Part shown: piece after piece, positions 1 through 9,988 of the stretch | Layout: the number at the start of each line of letters is the position of its first letter | Numbering within the stretch: the stretch's first letter is position 1 | DNA from: Spongospora subterranea | Lineage: Eukaryota; Endomyxa; Phytomyxea; Plasmodiophorida; Plasmodiophoridae | Assembly (NCBI GenBank): GCA_900404475.1 | Contig: OUQQ01000229.1 | Span: 1 to 28,382 of the forward strand | Direction: 5' to 3' | DNA length: 28,382 nt | Program-made: the position numbers and the translations under genes | The notes under the pieces: generated by a model | The model's input: only the letters and a program-made list of their open reading frames with translations | Told to the model about the DNA's origin: nothing | The model's database searches: none

Positions 1-248
1 GTGATACACCTTCGTCATTGAAGATGAATGTCCAAAATTATCACAGTGAATAGTTCTACATGTTAATAAACACATTTCACATTTGCTTAGTCATGGTTTT
101 CGTTTTGGCTTAATCTTTTCAAATGTCGCAAATCTATCAATCATCTCCGGAAAGAGGGAGTAACATTAATGATATAGAAAGGTGTGGACAAAGTCGGATT
201 ACCGTGTCGTAAAGGCTCTCCATATCCCCCCAATTTAAAATCAATTTA

Positions 249-689
249 TGACGAAAATTCGGATAAATGGTATTTCTCTCAAAGTGAATGCGATGGAAAC
301 ATTGTTAGCTATCGGCCTATCGAACTACCTTGTTTGAACTGTCATCACAATGCAACATTAGTAGGAAAAAATTCAAACGAGGCTATATGGCATCGTATTC
401 GACAAAAGCTACAGACTATGACAACAAGAGAATCAGACGGTTCATTATTTAAGAAGCCGAAAATTAGACTTACCGCTCGTAGATGCTATCGCCATGGGCT
501 GGGCCATGATTCGTTACGAAGGAATCACTAGTAGAATAGTTCCTATCGGTAATATTTATGACTCCACAATCCTCAGCCATCTATGTTTGGAAGTTTAGGT
601 CACCCAGATCAATTCCATGCTGGCATAAAAAATTAATGATTACAAAATGGAGGAATAGGCCACGAGTTTTTTCTTACTCAGAGATGAGC
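249..689 (+). repeat. Diverged dispersed repeat, copy A (unidentified coding remnant)
   Basis: This stretch and 1082-1503 are two diverged copies of the same sequence in the same orientation. Shared blocks are seen near 250/1083, 350/1112, 435/1199, 550/1327 and 640/1460. In both copies one plus-strand frame reads a conserved segment, GWAMIRYE then R-I-V-P-I-G and YDSTIL, with substitutions mostly at synonymous or conservative positions, so the ancestor was probably protein-coding. In copy A this frame is open only from about 484 to 597 and ends in a stop. I do not recognise the protein. A mobile-element origin is likely given the retrotransposon remnant nearby, but nothing here proves it. 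Confidence 0.6.
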
Positions 690-1081
690 TACTTAGATTT
701 TTGCCAACTGACCGATAATCAACTCAGAGAAAATCAATTCTGGAAGTTTATTCGAGAAGATTCAATAACGACATATCTTTGACTTGATCACATTGTTTAT
801 ATATTTACTATGTGCAATGCTTCGACAAGTAAGTCGCCTTTGGCCAAATCTTATATACGATGGGCATGTTGTAGTAGTTGATCCCCTCCATGTTCATCGC
901 TGGATCCCTAGATCAGGTATATCATCTACGTATTACAATAACTTCATTGTTTTGAATCCCTATCATATAGGAGGCAAGCACGACAAAGAGGGAAACCAAT
1001 CTATGTTTATTCATGTGATCGACCGATCGAATGTTTCGAGACAACAGGACCAATGTGCATTTAAAAGGGACGATTAACGAA
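690..1081. other. Spacer between the two repeat copies, no convincing gene
   Basis: A plus-strand open frame spans 784-1077 (97 codons) but starts without an ATG in a good context, matches no family I know, and lies between two decayed repeats. It is more likely repeat debris than a gene. Confidence 0.4.
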
Positions 1082-1503
1082 TGAAAATTCCGATAAATTG
1101 TACTTCATAACGCGACATTGGTTGGCAAAAGAAACGGTGCTCAATGGCATCGTATTCCACTAACGCAACGGAAGTCATATCCTACACCAACAAGAACATC
1201 AGACGGTTTATTATTTAAAGGAGCCGTAAATTAGACTTACCTCTAGTAAATACATGCTGTTGCAATGGGTTGGGCCATGATTCGCTATGAAGCTATCACA
1301 ACTAGAATAGTTCCCATCGGTCGATTTTATGACTCCACAATCCTCAGCAACTTAAGTTTGGAAACTGAGTTCACCCAGATCAAAGACACGCTGGTATAAA
1401 AAATCTAAATAATCATGACGACGACGATACCGATGTCCAAAATCCTGATATAATTACGAAATGGATGAATAGGCCACGAGTTCTTCCTTACTCAGAGATG
1501 AGC
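1082..1503 (+). repeat. Diverged dispersed repeat, copy B
   Basis: This is the second copy of the repeat at 249-689. It lacks about 65 bases present in copy A after the first block. The conserved frame is open longer here: from about 1266 it reads GWAMIRYE, then R-I-V-P-I-G and YDSTILSNLSLE, to a TAA near 1399. The better-preserved frame suggests a younger or less damaged copy. The product is unknown. Confidence 0.6.
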
Positions 1504-1548
1504 AGGTCAAGGATAAGCAAGTAGAAGTTCGGTGAGACCGCGAAGATA

Positions 1549-1819
1549 GCTACAAACTTCTTAACGAAACCGACGAATATCAGCAAGTTCAAATAGGTTC
1601 GACATCAGCTTGGGATAAAGATAGGGGCTCCTAGGGGCTCATAGGGGCTCATAGGGGCTCATTCATACTATAATCCTTATGTCCACCACGGCTTTTTGCC
1701 GCTTGAATGGATTCCAGTCCCACCAAGACCCAATGCAGAATGAATTGGTCCAGGGTCAATGCATTGCTGTTCATGTCGAACAACTCACAATCATGATCAG
1801 TCTGTGGACACAGTAGCTT
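1549..1819 (+). repeat. Left copy of 271-bp identical duplication next to N
   Basis: By eye these 271 bases are repeated without change at 1821-2091, with only the single N at 1820 between them. Perfect identity plus an N placed exactly at the join is what an assembler leaves when two overlapping contig ends are abutted instead of merged. It is most likely not a biological duplication. The unit contains the 10-bp tandem array at 1621-1660. Confidence 0.9.
1621..1660 (+). repeat. Short tandem array, 4 x 10 bp
   Basis: Four consecutive units of ATAGGGGCTC, the second having C for its first A. The array reappears at 1893-1932 because it lies inside the duplicated contig end, and it may be why the assembly broke here. 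Confidence 0.9.
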
Positions 1820-1820
1820 N
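1820..1820. other. Assembly join (single N)
   Basis: A lone N separates two identical 271-bp blocks. It marks a scaffold join and not a known base. Confidence 0.95.
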
Positions 1821-2091
1821 GCTACAAACTTCTTAACGAAACCGACGAATATCAGCAAGTTCAAATAGGTTCGACATCAGCTTGGGATAAAGATAGGGGC
1901 TCCTAGGGGCTCATAGGGGCTCATAGGGGCTCATTCATACTATAATCCTTATGTCCACCACGGCTTTTTGCCGCTTGAATGGATTCCAGTCCCACCAAGA
2001 CCCAATGCAGAATGAATTGGTCCAGGGTCAATGCATTGCTGTTCATGTCGAACAACTCACAATCATGATCAGTCTGTGGACACAGTAGCTT
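1821..2091 (+). repeat. Right copy of 271-bp identical duplication
   Basis: This matches 1549-1819 base for base as far as I can read. The sequence on its right (from 2092) continues into the Copia remnant, so this copy is the one joined to the right-hand contig. The block also repeats the 10-bp tandem array, here at 1893-1932. Confidence 0.9.
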
Positions 2092-2139
2092 CGTTTGCTG
2101 CCGAGTAGAGTTGTTCATTCCATACATTCCAGAACATGA

Positions 2140-3130
2140 TCTATATACCCTGCTTGATTAATGAATACACCATAGTTTGGTCGAGCAATTGAATCTCAAT
2201 ACATTCTGGCCAATCTCCGAGATCAGACATTTCGAAGCGAAGTTTCAACGCATTTTGAGTGTTATTAACCACGGTAGGATGCCCCACAATAGGCAAATCA
2301 TAAACCTTATAAACCAAGAACAACAAACTGATTATCCTTCCTCTCAGATATACAAACATGTAGTGGACTTGACACGGGTAAAGCCTTGATCTTTAGTTAA
2401 GAAGGAATCCATCAACTTATGCCACTCATACGGTGCTTGTTTAAGACCATACAAAGGCTGGAGTAATTTGACAAATTTTGTTGGAGATTGATATCCTTGA
2501 GGCGCTTTGAGAGATATATATTTGGATATTGCGTTAAGACAGAGCCAATCTCGTAACTGGGGCAGAAGTAAGACTCATTGTAATTTCAGCCAAGCTCCTG
2601 CTTGTATCCTAGTACAACCAGGCGCGCCTCGAACAGGCTACAGGACGTACCCTCTGGATTGGGTTGGATTATCAATGTAGAGTCATCTGGAATGTCCTTT
2701 ATATCCACAATTTTCACCTTGAATATCCATCTGATACCCCTTCCATCGAAATTCAAATGCATCCCCAACGAAACGTCGAGCGCGCTTTCGAAGAATCTTT
2801 TCTACATCGTTCATCGTCAATAGTGGTAGACTCATCTTGGGCACGATTATCGGGCACATTATCGTCATGAGTATCAACAGACTCACGATAATCAGCATCA
2901 TAGTCATCATCACTACCAGTTTCTGGTTCAGTAGGGTCGGCGAGGGCCGTTTCAACCGTTCTTGATCCGAAATATTGCTCATTGAACAGCACATTTTCAT
3001 GTACGGAGATAGCTCTTCTGGATCGGGATGGCCTGATGGATCTAACGATTGGATACGAAAGCTGGCCTCAGGTAGACATTCTTCGTCATGTTTTTGATGA
3101 CGCTGGGCCATTGGATTTTCGGGCTTCACA
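2140..3130 (-). mobile_element. Degenerate Ty1/Copia retrotransposon remnant (reverse-transcriptase part)
   Basis: On the minus strand, Copia pol landmarks occur in the correct order but in different frames. An acidic linker following the integrase region lies at 2992-2753. W-I-F-K-V-K lies near 2730. ARLVVLGYKQ lies near 2600-2640. LLQPLYGLKQAPYEWH lies near 2400-2470, with M-D-S-F-L and C-L-Y-I after it. A segment with I-V-G-H and FEMSDLG lies at about 2310-2200. The RT active site, normally Y-V-D-D, is replaced here by V-Y-D, so catalysis would be lost. Frames are broken by shifts and a stop near 2350. No LTRs, RNase H or protease could be found, so this is a dead fragment. Sequence left of 2140 (to about 1650) may be further debris of the same insertion. 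Confidence 0.85.
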
Positions 3131-3442
3131 CTGGGTCAATCGTGAATCAAACTGGACCTGTTCATGCATCCGCATATTTTGACTTTCCGTGCTTCTGAAT
3201 TACCTCGAATTTTTCGTTCCAATTTCAAAACACGTTGCTCATCTGGTGCTACGATAGATCATGTCATTTTCTTTTATCGCCTGTAATTTCAAAGCACAGT
3301 GACCTCCTCATTGTACCTGTTATATCAATCCTTGTTTCCAATCGTTAAGGATCGATGATGGCAACCAAACTTACTCAGTCCAGCGATGTGAATTTATAGA
3401 ATAGGTATTTTCAAATGTTTGGTGCAACAGGATAATGAAATG
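3131..3442. other. Spacer between Copia remnant and PRKRIP1-like gene
   Basis: No gene or structured element seen. It probably contains the 3' flank of the minus-strand gene that ends at 3443. Confidence 0.4.
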
Positions 3443-3937
3443 TCACGGCGATGTATTAGAAAGATTCCGGATTATGGCAACATCTTCGGTACGCAGGCAT
3501 GGTGGCAAAGATGGACCGGTTTCACACTCATCTTCAACGTCTGCCCCATTTGCTGCAGCTTTTTCAGATAATTGTGCTGCCCTCATATTATCTTTCTTCA
3601 TTCTGGCGGACGCTTTTTTCTTCTGTCTTTTTGAGCTCTTCTTTGACGTCAACTGAGCACAAACCTCTTCATTGATTTTTCTTTTTTTGGCAAACTCTTC
3701 AGCTTCTTTTTCAGCGCGATGCTGCCTATTAATCGCGTTCAAACGTGCAAACTCGATTCTTCTATGTTGCCGATAATGATGGAAATCTCCGGATCCAGCA
3801 CCAGCAGAAGACCCGCTGACCTGAGTCATTCGAATGGGCTTCGATTCCAGGTCTTCAATAACTCGATCACGAGCTACAGAATCTGCCAGTAATCGAGCAT
3901 GTAGCTCATGGGCGCTGGTATCAACGGCATCAGACAT
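3443..3937 (-). CDS. PRKRIP1: PRKRIP1-like spliceosomal protein (DUF1168 family)
   Basis: Intronless 164-residue protein. Residues about 40-60 contain the family hallmark SGSSAGAGSG followed by D-F-H-x-Y-R and then R-R-x-E, exactly as in PRKRIP1-type proteins. It is followed by a long basic, helical segment (about 65-120) rich in K, R, A and E, with the lysine run KKSSKRQKKK, which is the expected long coiled helix. The tail is acidic and then proline-containing. In animals this protein binds the catalytic spliceosome around the second step and was first described as a PKR-interacting protein; it acts in the nucleus. The size is close to that of the human protein (about 180 aa). The N-terminal third is unlike the animal protein and has no recognised domain. 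The ATG at 3937 is the first in frame. Its neighbours are unrelated in function. Confidence 0.88.
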   Translation of the reverse strand: MSDAVDTSAHELHARLLADSVARDRVIEDLESKPIRMTQVSGSSAGAGSGDFHHYRQHRRIEFARLNAINRQHRAEKEAEEFAKKRKINEEVCAQLTSKKSSKRQKKKASARMKKDNMRAAQLSEKAAANGADVEDECETGPSLPPCLRTEDVAIIRNLSNTSP

Positions 3938-4948
3938 CGTCTGGGGAAAAGCAACTCAAGCGTTCGCTGCGAATAATGTTGCGCAACTGAGCGACAGTGT
4001 CGCATTTTTTTTAATGAGAGTGACTGCGGAAACACAGAAGACCAGGAATCAGGACGGCGATCTGGTCATCTAGCAAGCCGTCACCGATCATGAACGTTGT
4101 AATTCCTTATTCTTGATCGCTGAATTTATCCAAGATATATCGTCCCTTTGGTCGTTGATAAATATATTTGAGGAACTTTAGATCGTCAGGGAAGCAAGGT
4201 TCAAGATAAATATCTGCCGCTATAACACTTAGAGAAGACATCACAAGGACACACGATGGAACGGCACGTGTTCTAAGATTATTGTCCGCCATGAAAAAGT
4301 GTCATATTCAGAATTATTACATACATACTAACACCCTTGATTGCACAAAAAATACTCCCATTAACACCCGTAAATCAACAAACTGGATTTTCAAATAAAT
4401 TATCGATTTATCCAATGAGTTTGATATATCTGATGAAGTTTGTTCGATCAAAACATTAGCGATGAAAATCGGAAGTGTGCACTATTCGTGTAAGATCTGC
4501 CTCATTAGCAAAACAGATGTAAACCTTTGCGGTGGCCTGTGGAATTATGACACTGCAGCAATGGATTCGTTGAAGCGAAAAGAAATGATACCTTTTTTGA
4601 AATGATCTTTGGAGCACGTAATATGTTTAAGGACACATTCTATGGTGTGCTAACGAGGTGTTCACGATCGTAGTCACTACAATCAGTCACGGAAGGCGTT
4701 AAATTTCACATGCTTCAGACATCACTCCCACCAGGAATGGCCCTGCTTATGAAATCGTTGCTAGGTTCTAGACTCCAATGGAGTTCAGGTTTTCTTGGAT
4801 CAAACTGTAATCTGCTGATTTCAATTTTCACATAATAGCGCTCATTCATATACGAAAAAGCCCGTCACGGAGTCCGGATTCATGTCCGCGCGTTCTATAC
4901 AACCTCATCTACCTGTCTGTATCGTGTCGTTGTGATCGTCCTCCGACA
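3938..4948. other. Intergenic region, divergent promoters of PRKRIP1-like and RPSA genes
   Basis: About 1 kb between two divergently transcribed genes. A minus-strand frame at 4107-4292 (61 codons, starting MADNNLRTR, with a hydrophobic stretch V-L-V-M-S-S-L-S-V-I) is open, but I recognise no family and it could be chance. The rest is AT-rich non-coding sequence with no repeat I can identify. Confidence 0.4.
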
Positions 4949-6039
4949 ATGGTGAAGAAGACTCCGTTGGCCATGTCCCCTGAGGACCTGCAGCTCATGC
5001 TCGCAGCTGAAGTGCATCTAGGCGCTCGTAATGTTGATGCCAGTATGGCAGGTAATCACTATCGCTAGATGGCGAGCGTCATTTCAATTTGCCAATACTG
5101 ATCTCTCATTTAAGAATATGTGTTCAAACGCTCTGCCTCAACTGGCGTTCACATCATCAACCTTGAGAAGACCTGGGAAAAGTTGATGTTGGCCGCCCGT
5201 GTCATCGTCGCTATCGAGAACCCGGATGATATCTGTGTCATCTCCAACCGTGAGTGCCATATTTGACCTGTTAGCGCCCTCACCATTGTTGATAAAGTTG
5301 GTTTCTTTTGTGTTCTTTCATGAGGTTTAAACGTGCAACTTCTAGTGTTTTCTTTCGTTGTCATTTCGTCAACCACATTTCAAATTTGCTGTGTTATCAC
5401 TCTTTACTGCGCCCATTTTTAGTGTTTATTGGCTTTTTATCAGGTGCATATGGGCAACGCGCTGTCTACAAGTTCTCTCAGTACACTGGCACACGTTATG
5501 TCGCCAGCCGCTGGAACCCGGGCACGTTTACCAACCAGATCCAGAAGAAGTTTATGGAGCCGCGATTGTTAGTCGTGACTGACCCTCGCGCTGATCACCA
5601 GCCCATCACCGAGTCCACATATGTGAATATCCCCGTCATCGCCTTCTGTGACACCGACTCACCTCTAGACAACGTCGATGTTTGCATCCCCGCCAACAAC
5701 AAGAGCAAGCACGCGATTGCCACCTTGTATTGGTTATTGTCACGGGAGGTGTTGCGTCTTCGTGGTGCCCTATCCCGAGCCCAGGAATGGGACGTGATGG
5801 TTGATCTTTTCATCTACCGCGAGCCTGAAGAATCCGAGAAGGCCGAAGCTGAGAAACAGGGCATGATCACCGAAGCTGATTACGGCACTGAGCCCATGCC
5901 TGTACCGGCACCAAGTGGGGAATGGGGTGCTCCTGAGTTGGTAGCAAATATGGAAATGCCAACCTCGTGGGGCGCTAACGTTCCCGATACACAAGATTGG
6001 GCTGCTGAACCTCCCGCTGCGTCGGCTGGGTGGAGCTAA
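4949..6039 (+). CDS. RPSA: 40S ribosomal protein SA (uS2), cytosolic
   Basis: Three exons, 4949-5051, 5115-5249 and 5444-6039, join in frame to 277 codons. The introns are 63 and 194 nt with GT-AG ends. The protein matches the uS2/RPSA family throughout: an N-terminal [11 protein letters not shown], then [18 protein letters not shown], the highly conserved [25 protein letters not shown], and D-T-D-S-P-L. The C-terminus carries spaced tryptophans in acidic/alanine-rich sequence (W-G-A, D-W-A, G-W-S), as in eukaryotic SA proteins. uS2 sits at the head-body junction of the small ribosomal subunit and is needed for 20S pre-rRNA maturation. Length is normal. The ATG at 4949 is followed directly by the conserved N-terminus. 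An AATAAA lies at about 6073. Confidence 0.97.
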
Positions 6040-6863
6040 ATTTATCAAAAAGGGGAAGTTCACGTACAAAAAAATAAAATTCTCCAAATGCAATTTATTT
6101 CTGTGATAAATTCACAAGGTAGTTGAATTAGTCAACCCATAATTGGTCAGATCTTTTCGGTTTTAACGTTCATTTGGAACTCTCCCCCAGGACAACCACT
6201 GTCGCAACAGTTCTTGTTTACCAGTCATCATTACAGTTTTTGAGTTAACACTCTCTGATTGATAATGGAATACTGGAAGAACTACTGTTGTCCTGAATGT
6301 AGATGTGACAGTTTAGAACTCGGACTCACGGTCCAAAGGCGGAAGAATACCCAAAGATACTGTTTTCCATTGGGTATTTACCGCGTGTTGTTTGTAAGGT
6401 TGCCGGTTGAGTTTCCGCTTTGAGTTCATGTGCTTAATGTGGGTAGATATTGGTACGCGCAATTGGTCAAACATCGATAAGATCACACTGACATAGAAAG
6501 GTAGTGAGAACTCAGAGTGAAATCAGTCGACTGTTCAAACCTTAAGACTGGACATCCAGACACTAATACGAAACTACAACACAGACATTCAACTTTTCAC
6601 CATTTTGGTTGCATGAGACGGCTATAAATATTCAAACAAACTGGTCAGAACAATATCAAGAGTTTATCCTAGATCGAAATGGTCGACGGTGGCAGTGGGC
6701 GAACTTGTTGGCAGTGGCAATCTAAGTGGCACATGCACTTTGATGGCTGGTGCACACCGGTCTATCAGCCACAAGCGTACGCGTCGAATTTCTTGACGCC
6801 ATATCGCCACGCTCTATTGCGGATGAATTTGTCATTAGGGCCCAAGTATTCGGTCATTAAGCC
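6040..6863. other. Intergenic region before UFD1-type gene
   Basis: About 0.8 kb. An open frame at 6679-6882 overlaps the start of the next gene in another frame and looks like chance. A TATA-box-like sequence lies at 6623-6630. No repeat seen. Confidence 0.4.
6623..6630 (+). promoter_or_regulatory. TATA-like element upstream of UFD1-type gene
   Basis: The sequence TATAAATA lies about 235 bases upstream of the ATG at 6864. The distance would imply a long 5' leader. Motif only, with no mapped transcript start. Confidence 0.25.
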
Positions 6864-9534
6864 ATGGCGGGATTTGAGGTGACAATGCCTGCATATTCTG
6901 CACTCTTTCTTGCCTCCGGGAAGGATGTCGAGGAGGGGGATAAGAGTTAGTGATTTTGTGCAGCTTCGTCATTCGGCGTTTCAGTTATGACGTTTAACTT
7001 GATTGTGTTTGTTCAATTCCTCCGTTATTTTATAAATCAGGTTGTTTATCAAATTCAGTTGGTAAGATCTGCTCTAATATTTTGCACAGATTTCACTTCG
7101 GGCTGTCGTTTTACATTTATTGGATACTCTATGTTTGTAATGGTGTTTTAAGACTTGATTTCAGTTGTTCTTCCAGACACGGTGTTGCGTTCGCTGCTCC
7201 TGCGTTTTGGGAATAATCCCATGCCGAGTCCGGTCATATTCAAGATCAGCAATGTTGTGTTCGGACGCGTTTCGCATTGCGGTGTCCTGGAATTCACTGC
7301 CCAAGATGACGCTGCATTCTTGCCCAACTGGATGATGGAAAACCTCCTCTTGTCGGACGGCGCTGAAGTTAAATTGTCCCTCATCGGGTTACCCAAACTT
7401 ACGTTTGTTCGTCTTCAACCAACTCAATTTGCGTTTACGAAAATCCCGAACCCCAAAGCTGCGTAATTCTTTTTTCGTTTTTGTTAATGTTCGCAAGCTG
7501 ACATGGTTGTTTTTAGATTGGAGGAAGCTCTTCATAAGTTCACGGCTTTAACTCGTGGTGATACGATCATGGTAAAATATCATCATGATGATTATCTTCT
7601 GCATGTCACCGCTGTCCAACCGGACAACGCATCTTTGGAGCCTCCCGCCGGCTGCGTTATCGACACGACGCTCGAAGTAGTTTTTTAGATCATTGTTATG
7701 GTTCTGTTGGGTTCATTTTTGGTCACAGGTCGACTTCGATTCGCCTTTAGAAGAAGCGCCAAAAGAGGAACCAATTGCAGTTATCGAAGTGGATCACTCC
7801 GAGCAAGGTCATGTTATGGCTGATCAGTATAGTAGGCTCAACAGGATGTTGCGCTATTGTTGCGATTGATGTTTTTCTAGAGTTTTTTCGCGTTAAAATA
7901 CGGGATCCAACACTTGGTTTCAAAATTGTCATTGAGACACGGACTCCTGATGCTCGCCCTGACATATACGTGTCAACTAAGGTAGATCGACCGTCAGCCA
8001 TTTCTGGAACATTTTCTGGAAATATCGATAATCCTGTTGTGGTATATCCGGATACGCCAGGATTTAGTTCTTCTTGGTATTATATTGCGGTCCACTCATA
8101 TGGCGTTGCCGCCGCTTTTTCTTTAACGACTTCTCAGGTATTCGAATTGCTGTTTCCCAGCATCTCTTCACTCTTTCTGCCGTTTTCCCTTCTATTTTAA
8201 CTGTTTCCACTAATTTTGATGATGAGTTTTGCCTCCATTTTGCTTCGATTTTCAAAGCACTGCTCGTCGGAATCGCTCCGCTTTCTTCTTTTGTGTTCTT
8301 CTTGGTGTTTGCCAGTGGTGTTCACTTTCTTACACTTCGCTAGGTGGAACCTCCTGCCGACTCTGTTTCAGTGGGTAAACAGCTTGGTTCATCTTCTGTC
8401 GTATCAGAAATTCAAGATCCGAACTCCATTCGCTGTGACAACTGTATGCGGCCAATTCCGAAAGCTGCTTTTGACCGCCATTCTATTGTGTGCGCCCGCA
8501 ATAACTGGGCGTGCCCGATCTGCCACAAAGTCATGAGTGTTAGGTAACGAAACGACATGGATATCAATTTTCTTTTCAGCGAGTGTGTGATTTCATTTCT
8601 AAACATCACCTCAAATACGTTATCAATATTCGGCGTTACTGTCGTATCTCTTATATTTTGTCGCTTTTTACGAATATTTCAGTGAGTATGGCACATTTTT
8701 CCTCAAATGAAGTTCTAAAAAAGTTGACTTTCGGTCTCTGACCTTGTCGTCAGAGACAAAGCGAACCATAACCATTGCGATCAATGCGACAGAATCTTTG
8801 CCAACGGTGAACGTGAGAAACATAACGCGTTGTTCCATGTCGAAGTGGTCTGTAAATGCGGACAGAAATTCGACTCCGCCACATTACCTGACCATCAAGC
8901 CAATAATTGTCAGTTCAGGCTGAAACCTTGTAAATGGCACGTTTTCCCTAGATTTTTTAGATTTTGTCGTTGCTGATTTTTGGTCAGGTGCTGTGACAGT
9001 TTCCCTTTTAACCAAGTATGGGATCATGAGCAGATGTGCGGTTCGAAAACTGTGCCATGTTTACTTTGCTCCCGGAATATTTCTCGTCGCATGATGGATG
9101 TGCATAAAGCCACCGAGCACGGGATCAACCCATGTATCGATGCCACTGGTAATAGAAACACGGCCGAATCGGTCGCCCAGCAAGAACGAAATTTACGCGC
9201 CCAGCAGCTGGTGCATTCCTATGGCGTTGATAGCAACGACGATTCAATGCTGGCCAGAGCTATTGCGGCCTCGCTTGAAGAACGGCTTCCTTCAACGGCG
9301 AATGACAATGAAGATGTGTTTCTCAGAGCCATCGGAGAAGAGGCACCGCAAGCACCATTGCGCCCGACGGTTGCGAATCACGACAGCGATCTCGAGATGG
9401 CAATCGCCGAATCAATGAATGGCAATGTCGACCACGAGTTGCAACGAGCCATTGCTGCCTCAATGGATGTGGATGATGAAACTCAGCGCGACATTGAAAG
9501 GGCCATTGCGGCATCGTTGGCCGAACATCACTAA
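6864..9534 (+). CDS. UFD1-domain protein with beta-domain, TRAF-like zinc fingers and C-terminal ubiquitin-interacting motifs
   Basis: Proposed exons are 6864-6945, 7165-7462, 7517-7676, 7729-7807, 7881-8137, 8344-8543, 8754-8912 and 8988-9534, about 593 aa. The UFD1 double-psi barrel is at residues 1-205 (E-E-G-D-K-I-V-L-P, F-K-I-S-N, H-C-G-V-L-E-F, LPNWMMENLLL, N-P-K-A-A, L-T-R-G-D-T-I). A predicted beta-rich domain at about 207-292 includes P-D-I-Y-V-S. Paired Cys/His fingers lie at about 320-460 (CDNCMRPIP, CPICHK, HCDQCDRIF, CGSKTVPCLLC). The tail has at least four UIMs, three of them with the core A-I-A-A-S-[LM]. The order resembles plant PRLI-interacting factor K, a UFD1 relative distinct from the Cdc48 cofactor Ufd1 itself. 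A role in ubiquitin-dependent quality control is inferred. The seventh intron is uncertain: the stronger donor at 8930 breaks the frame, so 8913 was chosen. The start was chosen because an in-frame stop lies six bases upstream of ATG 6864. Confidence 0.85.
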
Positions 9535-9988
9535 GCTGCCAGTTATTAAACTTTATTTTATCTGTGAAGTTTCGGCTTCGTTTGGAATCCGGCGTGAGAG
9601 GTGCCCGTAATAGATAACGATTAGTGTTGTGCAATGAGTTATGTTGCAAGTCGATTAGGCATGCTCAAGAAACCATCTAGGATTCGAAAGTGGTTTGAGG
9701 AAACAACAATTACTCCCCACTCAGGAGACTCAAATTAGGTTGCCTCACAACACTGACGAAAATTGCTTTAACCAGTGTTTGATGCTTGACAGGAATTCCT
9801 CAAAGCGAGGCCGCTTTGAGCCAAGAGGATCCTGACACTGGGTGGGGGGTTTAGTCAACAGTTAGTTTGGCCAACAGATAGGCGATAACGTGTAACGTCC
9901 AGCACCCCTGCTGGGTTGGCTACATGTGGAGATCTGCCCATTACAATCTCCCAACGTGACAATTCGTGCCTGTGCGGGAATATCCCTG
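9535..9988. other. Intergenic region between UFD1-type and trehalase genes
   Basis: About 450 bases. A run of alternate-frame open sequence enters the first trehalase exon, but I see no separate gene, RNA gene or repeat. It should hold the trehalase promoter. Confidence 0.4.

Noticed and set aside
184..531. 115-codon frame as a gene
   Set aside because: It spans a repeat whose second copy does not keep this frame; the conserved frame of the repeat is a different one.
5149..5376. Minus-strand frames opposite RPSA, trehalase and UFD1 exons
   Set aside because: They are mirror shadows of strongly supported coding exons and lack motifs of their own.
6679..6882. 67-codon open frame before the UFD1-type gene
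   Set aside because: It overlaps the true start at 6864 in another frame and has no family match; the UFD1 N-terminus is read from the ATG at 6864.
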